From: Mailhella sp.
GTDB taxonomy: Bacteria > Desulfobacterota > Desulfovibrionia > Desulfovibrionales > Desulfovibrionaceae
Assembly (NCBI GenBank): GCA_020024815.1
Contig: JAHHTE010000074.1
Coordinates: 1-9,367, forward strand
Direction: 5' to 3'
DNA: 9,367 nt
Shown here: one piece after another, positions 5,038 through 9,367 of the stretch
Numbering within the stretch: the first letter of the stretch is position 1
Layout: every line of letters begins with the position of its first letter
Notes under the pieces: model-generated
Database searches by the model: none
Told to the model about the DNA's origin: nothing
Seen by the model: only the letters and a program-made list of their open reading frames with translations
Program-made: the position numbers and the translations under genes

Positions 5038-5445
5038 ATGGCATATAAAGTTTATAGAATAGGCGAAGCTGCAAAAATACTTGATGTAAAAACAAGTGTT
5101 TTACGCTTTTGGGAATCAGAATTTAAACAAATTCGTCCTAAACGCACAGAAACAGGACAACGCTATTATTCTGAAAAAGATATGCAAACATTACAAAAAA
5201 TTCATAGTCTTCTATATGATCAAGGAATGACTATAATAGGAGCTAAAAAAACTCTCCAACAACTGAATAAAATTGAAAATACAACACCAATAGAAAGTGA
5301 ACTTCCTGAACTAAAACAACCAAATAAACCTATTGAAACAATAACTGAAAACTCATCAGAATTGTACGATACATTATTTGAAATTTATAATGAACTAAAA
5401 GAACTACATTCACTTTTACACTCAACTAAACAAAATAACGAGTAA
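5038..5445 (+). CDS. MerR-family transcriptional regulator
   Basis: This is a 135-residue DNA-binding protein. Residues 5-25 (VYRIGEAAKILDVKTSVLRFW) form the winged-helix recognition motif of the MerR family, with the wing at RTETGQRYYSEKD (36-48). The helix after it (49-76) matches the start of the usual dimerisation region. Residues 77-104 are polar and probably flexible, and 105-130 look like a short coiled coil. There is no long effector domain and no cysteine at all, so it is not a thiol-based metal sensor like MerR or CueR. It is more like the short orphan MerR proteins encoded near pheT in several Proteobacteria. AAGG (5027-5030) precedes the ATG by 7 bases. rpe starts 3 bases after its stop, so the two genes are surely co-transcribed. 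Its targets and ligand are unknown. Confidence 0.9.
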   Translation: MAYKVYRIGEAAKILDVKTSVLRFWESEFKQIRPKRTETGQRYYSEKDMQTLQKIHSLLYDQGMTIIGAKKTLQQLNKIENTTPIESELPELKQPNKPIETITENSSELYDTLFEIYNELKELHSLLHSTKQNNE

Positions 5446-5448
5446 TAT

Positions 5449-6093
5449 ATGATTTTATCTCCTTCTCTTCTTTCTGCTGATTTTGGAAATTTAGAACAAA
5501 CACTAAAAGACCTTGAAAAAGCAGGTATTTCATGGGTTCATTGGGATGTAATGGACGGACTTTTTGTACCTAATATTACTTTTGGACAACATGTAATCAA
5601 ACTTCTTCGTCCTAAAACTAAACTTTTTTTTGATGTTCATCTTATGATAGAGCAACCAGAGCGATATTTAGAAGATTTTAAAAAAGCTGGAGCTGATATG
5701 CTTGTTATTCATGCTGAAGCAACCAAACATATTCAAAGAACCTTAGCAGAAATTCGCCGTTTAGGCATGCAAGCAGGAATTTCTTTAAACCCAGCTACCC
5801 CACTTAATGTTTTAGATTATGTACTTGATGATGTTGATTTGGTTTTACTTATGAGTGTAAATCCTGGCTTTGGAGGACAAAGTTTTCTTCCTACAACATA
5901 CGAAAAAGTTCGTACTCTCAAAAAAATGCTTGGAAATAGAAAATGCCATATTCAAATTGATGGTGGTGTAACTCCAGAAAATACAACAGAATTAACCAAA
6001 GCAGGTGCTGATGTTTTAGTATCAGGATCTGCTTTTTTTGCTCACCCTCCTTTTGATAAACGCCATGAGGCTTTTCAAAAGGCAGCAATATAA
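5449..6093 (+). CDS. rpe: Ribulose-phosphate 3-epimerase
   Basis: This cytosolic TIM-barrel enzyme interconverts D-ribulose 5-phosphate and D-xylulose 5-phosphate, feeding transketolase. Its 214 residues are close to the family length. Motifs in order are SPSLLSADF (4-12), VHWDVMDGLFVPNITFG (30-46), DVHLMIEQP (62-70), VNPGFGGQSF (137-146) and IQIDGGV (168-174). The expected metal ligands His31, Asp33, His64 and Asp171 are all present, and Asp33 and Asp171 are the usual acid/base pair. GSAFF (193-197) helps bind phosphate. Only a poor CGAG precedes the start, and merR ends 3 bases before it, so translation is probably coupled to merR. tkt, its metabolic partner, follows after 20 bases. Confidence 0.97.
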   Translation: MILSPSLLSADFGNLEQTLKDLEKAGISWVHWDVMDGLFVPNITFGQHVIKLLRPKTKLFFDVHLMIEQPERYLEDFKKAGADMLVIHAEATKHIQRTLAEIRRLGMQAGISLNPATPLNVLDYVLDDVDLVLLMSVNPGFGGQSFLPTTYEKVRTLKKMLGNRKCHIQIDGGVTPENTTELTKAGADVLVSGSAFFAHPPFDKRHEAFQKAAI

Positions 6094-6113
6094 TTTCAAC
6101 CAAAGGATAAAAA

Positions 6114-8114
6114 ATGGAACTTCGCAAAGAATGTGCAAATGCTATTCGTGCTTTAGCAATGGACGCTATTGATAAATCAAAATCAGGGCACCCCGGAGCA
6201 CCTATGGGTATGGCTAATATGGCTGAAGCGTTATGGCGACACCATTACAAACATAACCCACAAAATCCAAAATGGTATGATCGCGACCGTTTTATTTTAT
6301 CAAATGGACATGCATCTATGCTTTTATATAGCCTCTTACATTTAACAGGCTATGATTTAAGCATGGACGATATAAAAAATTTCCGTCAACTCCATTCTAA
6401 AACTCCCGGACACCCAGAAATTGACCGTACTCCCGGTGTTGATATGGGAACTGGTCCTTTAGGACAAGGCATTGCCACTGCCGTAGGTATGGCTCTTGCT
6501 GAAAAACTCCTTGCGAAAAAATTTAATAAAGATAATCATAAAATTGTAGACCATAAAACTTGGGTTTTCTTAGGTGATGGCTGTTTAATGGAAGGCATTA
6601 GCCAAGAAGCTATTTCTCTTGCTGGTACTTGGAAACTCAATAAACTTATTGCTCTTTATGATGATAACCAAATTTCCATTGACGGTAATGTAAAATCTTG
6701 GTTTACAGAAGATGTTGCAAAACGTTTTGAAGCCTCAAATTGGCATGTTATCCGTGATATTGATGGACATGATCCAAAAGCATTAGACAAAGCTCTTGCT
6801 GAAGCTATTACAGTACAAGATAAACCTATTCTTCTTATCTGTAAAACTGTTATTGGCTATGGTTCACCAAATAAAGCTGGCAAATCTTCTTGTCATGGTT
6901 CACCTATGGGTGCTGAAGAAAACGAAGCAACAAGAAAAGCTCTTGGCTGGCAATATGGTGCTTTTGAAATTCCAGAACATATTTATAATGCATGGAATGC
7001 CAAAGAAAAAGGACAAGAAATAAATACAGCTTGGGATAAAGCTTTTAATGAATATGAAAAAGCATATCCAGAATTAGCAAAAGAATTTACTCGCCGTATG
7101 CAAGGTGAATTTAGCCCAGAATATCAAGAAGCTTTCAATACTCTTTTTGCTAATCTCCTTACAGTACATGAAGATATTGCAACTCGTGTTGCTGGTAAAA
7201 AAGTCCTTGATGCCATTGGTGGAACAATGGAAGAGCTTATTGGTGGTTCTGCTGACCTTACAGGTTCAGTTGGTACATTACACGCAAATTCAAAATCTCT
7301 TGATTTAGATAGTTTTGAAGGTAATTATATTCATTACGGTGTGCGTGAATTTGGCATGAGTGCTGTTATGAATGGTCTTTCCTTGCATGGTGGCTTTATT
7401 CCTTATGGTGGAACATTCCTAGTATTTTCTGATTATGCAAAAAATGCTATTCGTCTTGCCGCTCTTTCAAAAATTCGTGGAGTTTGGGTACTTACCCATG
7501 ATTCCATTGGTGTTGGTGAAGATGGACCAACCCACCAACCTATTGAACAAGTTGCTGCTCTCCGTTTAACCCCTAATACTGATGTATGGCGTCCTTGTGA
7601 TACTATGGAAAGTGCCATTGCTTGGAAAGCTGGACTTGAAAGAAAAGACGGTCCAACCTGTCTTATTATGAGCCGTCAAAATCTCAAAGCACAAAACCAC
7701 ACAAAAGAACAATTAGCTGATATTGCAAAAGGTGCATATATTCTTTTAGATAGTGAAAAAACACCTGAACTTATTCTTATCGCAACAGGTTCTGAAATTA
7801 GCCTTGCTATGGAAGCAGCAAAAACTTTACAAGAACAAAATATTCAAGTTCGTGTTGTTTCAATGCCTTGTGCTGATGTATTTGATAAACAAGACGCAAA
7901 TTATAAAGAAAAAATCTTACCTCATTCCGTACGCAAACGTATTGCTATTGAAGCTCTTAGTGCAGATTTTTGGTATAAATATGCTGGTCTTGACGGTGTA
8001 ATTATTGGTATGCATAGTTTTGGTGAATCAGCACCAGCAAATAAACTTTTCCCATATTATGGCTTTACTGTTGAAAATATTCTTGAAAAAGCAAAAGAAC
8101 TTTTAGGAGCATAA
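6114..8114 (+). CDS. tkt: Transketolase
   Basis: This thiamine-diphosphate enzyme moves two-carbon ketol units between sugar phosphates in the non-oxidative pentose phosphate pathway. Its 666 residues are full length. The N-terminal cofactor domain has HPGAPMGMA (26-34), SNGHASMLLYSLLHLTGY (63-80), TPGVDMGTGPLGQG (106-119) and the diphosphate motif GDGCLMEG (154-161) with Asn185. The middle domain has GGSADLTGS (377-385), Glu411 in GVREFGMS (the residue that activates thiamine) and DGPTHQPIEQ (470-479, with His473). The C-terminal domain follows from about residue 535. His26, His66, His100, His261, His473, Ser385 and Arg520 fall at the same numbers as catalytic or substrate residues of E. coli TktA. 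AAAGGA (6102-6107) precedes the ATG. pgk begins 3 bases after the stop. Confidence 0.98.
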   Translation: MELRKECANAIRALAMDAIDKSKSGHPGAPMGMANMAEALWRHHYKHNPQNPKWYDRDRFILSNGHASMLLYSLLHLTGYDLSMDDIKNFRQLHSKTPGHPEIDRTPGVDMGTGPLGQGIATAVGMALAEKLLAKKFNKDNHKIVDHKTWVFLGDGCLMEGISQEAISLAGTWKLNKLIALYDDNQISIDGNVKSWFTEDVAKRFEASNWHVIRDIDGHDPKALDKALAEAITVQDKPILLICKTVIGYGSPNKAGKSSCHGSPMGAEENEATRKALGWQYGAFEIPEHIYNAWNAKEKGQEINTAWDKAFNEYEKAYPELAKEFTRRMQGEFSPEYQEAFNTLFANLLTVHEDIATRVAGKKVLDAIGGTMEELIGGSADLTGSVGTLHANSKSLDLDSFEGNYIHYGVREFGMSAVMNGLSLHGGFIPYGGTFLVFSDYAKNAIRLAALSKIRGVWVLTHDSIGVGEDGPTHQPIEQVAALRLTPNTDVWRPCDTMESAIAWKAGLERKDGPTCLIMSRQNLKAQNHTKEQLADIAKGAYILLDSEKTPELILIATGSEISLAMEAAKTLQEQNIQVRVVSMPCADVFDKQDANYKEKILPHSVRKRIAIEALSADFWYKYAGLDGVIIGMHSFGESAPANKLFPYYGFTVENILEKAKELLGA

Positions 8115-8117
8115 GTT

Positions 8118-9293
8118 ATGAAAGCACTTAGCATGGACGACATTGATTTACAAAACAAAAGTGTTGTTATTCGTTGTGATTTAAACGTACCAATTAAAAA
8201 TGGTGTAATTACAGGCGATAAACGTATTCGTGCTGTTATACCAACTATTCAAAAAGCTTTAAAAAATAATTGTGCTATTATTATTACTTCTCACTTGGGA
8301 CGCCCAACAGAAGGAACTTTTGATGAACAATTTAGTCTTGCTCCTGTTGCAAAGCATCTTTCTGAACTTTTAAATGCTGATGTTCGTTTTCATGCATACG
8401 ATCCAGAACTTAATGTACAAGCAAAAAATGGTGAAATTGTTCTTTTAGAAAATGTTCGTTTTCTTGTTGGTGAAAAGAAAAATAACCCAGAACTTGGTGC
8501 AAAATTTGCTAATCTTGGTGAAGTATATATTATGGACGCTTTTGGTGCTGCTCATAGAGCCCATGCATCAACAGAATCCGCTATTCGCCAAGCAAAAATT
8601 GCTGTTGCTGGTCCTCTTATGATGGCAGAAATGGAAGCAGCTAAGAAAATTTTACAAGAACCAAAACGTCCACTTTATGCTATTGTTGGTGGTTCTAAAG
8701 TTTCAACAAAACTTACTGTATTAGAAAATTTACTTGGTTTTGTTGATGGACTTATTGTTGCAGGTGGTATTGCTAATACTTTCCTTTTAGCTCAAGGTTA
8801 TAATATTGGTAAATCTCTTGTTGAAGAAGATTTTATAGATGAAGCAAAACGCCTTATTCAATTAGCAAAAGATAAAAATGTTGATCTCCCTATGCCTAAA
8901 GATGTTGTTGTAGCAAAAGACCTTTCCAGTGCAGAAGGACTTAGAACAACAACTATTAACGATATTAAAGCCGATGAAGCAATTTTTGATATGGGAGAAG
9001 AAACCTGCAAAGAATTTGCTAAAGCTTTAGAAAAAGCTCATACTGTTGTTTGGAATGGTCCTCTTGGCGTATTTGAACAAGAACCTTTTGACAAAGGAAC
9101 TCGTGCGTTAGGTGATATTCTCGCAAAATCTTCTGCATACTCTCTCGTATGTGGTGGCGATAGTGTTACAGCTGTTGAACAATTTAGTATTCAAGATAAA
9201 ATGGGATATTTATCTACTGGTGGTGGTGCATTCTTAGAAATTCTTGAAGGTAAAACCCTACCTGCTGTTGCAGCTCTTGCTGACAGAGCATAA
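8118..9293 (+). CDS. pgk: Phosphoglycerate kinase
   Basis: This enzyme transfers phosphate between 1,3-bisphosphoglycerate and ADP in glycolysis, reversibly. It has 391 residues and the usual two lobes. The N-lobe substrate site is DLNVP (21-25), Arg37, SHLGRP (58-63), ENVRF (111-115) and AAHRAHAST (144-152). The nucleotide lobe has GGSKVSTK (191-198), VAGGIANTF (214-222), WNGPLGVFE (312-320) and GGDSVTAV (346-353), and the C-terminal GGGAFLE (368-374). The residue before GGDS is cysteine (345), where many homologues have a third glycine; the change seems tolerable. A good AGGAG (8105-8109) lies inside the end of tkt, 8 bases before the ATG, so the two genes are co-transcribed. In Desulfovibrio the same rpe-tkt-pgk run is, as I recall, conserved. 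Confidence 0.98.
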   Translation: MKALSMDDIDLQNKSVVIRCDLNVPIKNGVITGDKRIRAVIPTIQKALKNNCAIIITSHLGRPTEGTFDEQFSLAPVAKHLSELLNADVRFHAYDPELNVQAKNGEIVLLENVRFLVGEKKNNPELGAKFANLGEVYIMDAFGAAHRAHASTESAIRQAKIAVAGPLMMAEMEAAKKILQEPKRPLYAIVGGSKVSTKLTVLENLLGFVDGLIVAGGIANTFLLAQGYNIGKSLVEEDFIDEAKRLIQLAKDKNVDLPMPKDVVVAKDLSSAEGLRTTTINDIKADEAIFDMGEETCKEFAKALEKAHTVVWNGPLGVFEQEPFDKGTRALGDILAKSSAYSLVCGGDSVTAVEQFSIQDKMGYLSTGGGAFLEILEGKTLPAVAALADRA

Positions 9294-9312
9294 TTTTTTA
9301 TATAGGATTTAC

Positions 9313-9367
9313 TTAGGGGGAGGACTTTTTATAAAAAGTCCTCCCCCTAAAACCCCCTTTCAAAAAT
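9313..9367 (+). repeat. Long palindrome plus mirror repeat after pgk (element E3)
   Basis: Positions 9313-9350 form a perfect 38-base palindrome (18-bp arms around AT), with purine arm AGGGGGAGGA (9315-9324) and core CTTTTT/AAAAAG. A short A-rich linker follows, then a second CCCCC (9353-9357). TCCCCC (9342-9347) and CCCCCT (9353-9358) are mirror images. The element runs to the end of the window and may continue. It is the only structure behind pgk that could end transcription, but no T run follows the stem, so if it terminates it does so in a non-classical way or is a 3'-end stabiliser. Confidence 0.7.

Noticed and set aside
7433..8001. Further open frames of 60 to 80 codons in other frames inside tkt
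   Set aside because: They lie inside well-conserved transketolase motifs and have leucine-rich or random composition typical of shadow frames.
8118..9293. Cysteine at residue 345 of Pgk as an inactivating change
   Set aside because: All substrate and nucleotide motifs are otherwise intact and this position precedes the GGDS motif, where small residues vary. The gene looks functional.

Overview
This is an AT-rich stretch of bacterial chromosome carrying eight complete genes, all on the + strand: rpmI and rplT (ribosomal proteins L35 and L20), pheS and pheT (phenylalanyl-tRNA synthetase), a small MerR-type regulator, and rpe, tkt and pgk (pentose-phosphate and glycolytic enzymes). The order rplT, pheS, pheT, merR, rpe, tkt, pgk and the wording of L35 and L20 match, from memory, the Desulfovibrio group. 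The source is therefore probably a low-GC member of the Desulfovibrionaceae (Desulfobacterota). Genus and species cannot be settled from this window.

Layout. Positions 1-247 are a non-coding leader with one degenerate stem-loop. rpmI (248-445) and rplT (549-902) follow, separated by a 103-base spacer that can fold over the rplT ribosome binding site. A strong intrinsic terminator (931-965) closes this unit. An AT-rich promoter region (about 1000-1090) with a duplicated, palindromic layout precedes pheS (1156-2202) and pheT (2229-4649). A second intrinsic terminator (4651-4676) ends pheST. The 388-base gap to the next gene (4650-5037) is packed with inverted repeats. The last unit is tight: merR (5038-5445), rpe (5449-6093), tkt (6114-8114) and pgk (8118-9293), with gaps of 3, 20 and 3 bases. 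A long palindrome (9313-9350) lies after pgk at the window edge.

How the genes work together. The first half supplies translation: two large-subunit proteins needed for 50S assembly and function, and the two subunits that charge tRNA-Phe. The second half supplies central carbon metabolism: Rpe and Tkt interconvert pentose and hexose/triose phosphates, and Pgk carries the triose flux onward. The MerR protein is the first gene of this unit and is an obvious but untested candidate regulator.

The genes are ordinary housekeeping genes, and I see no phage, transposase, CRISPR or defence system. The unusual material is between them: (a) a family of stem-loops in which the pyrimidine arm is followed by a mirror-image copy of itself, found in both orientations; (b) a consensus TATAAT box exactly in the loop of a perfect 12-bp palindrome upstream of pheS; (c) a possible pseudoknot that hides the rplT ribosome binding site.
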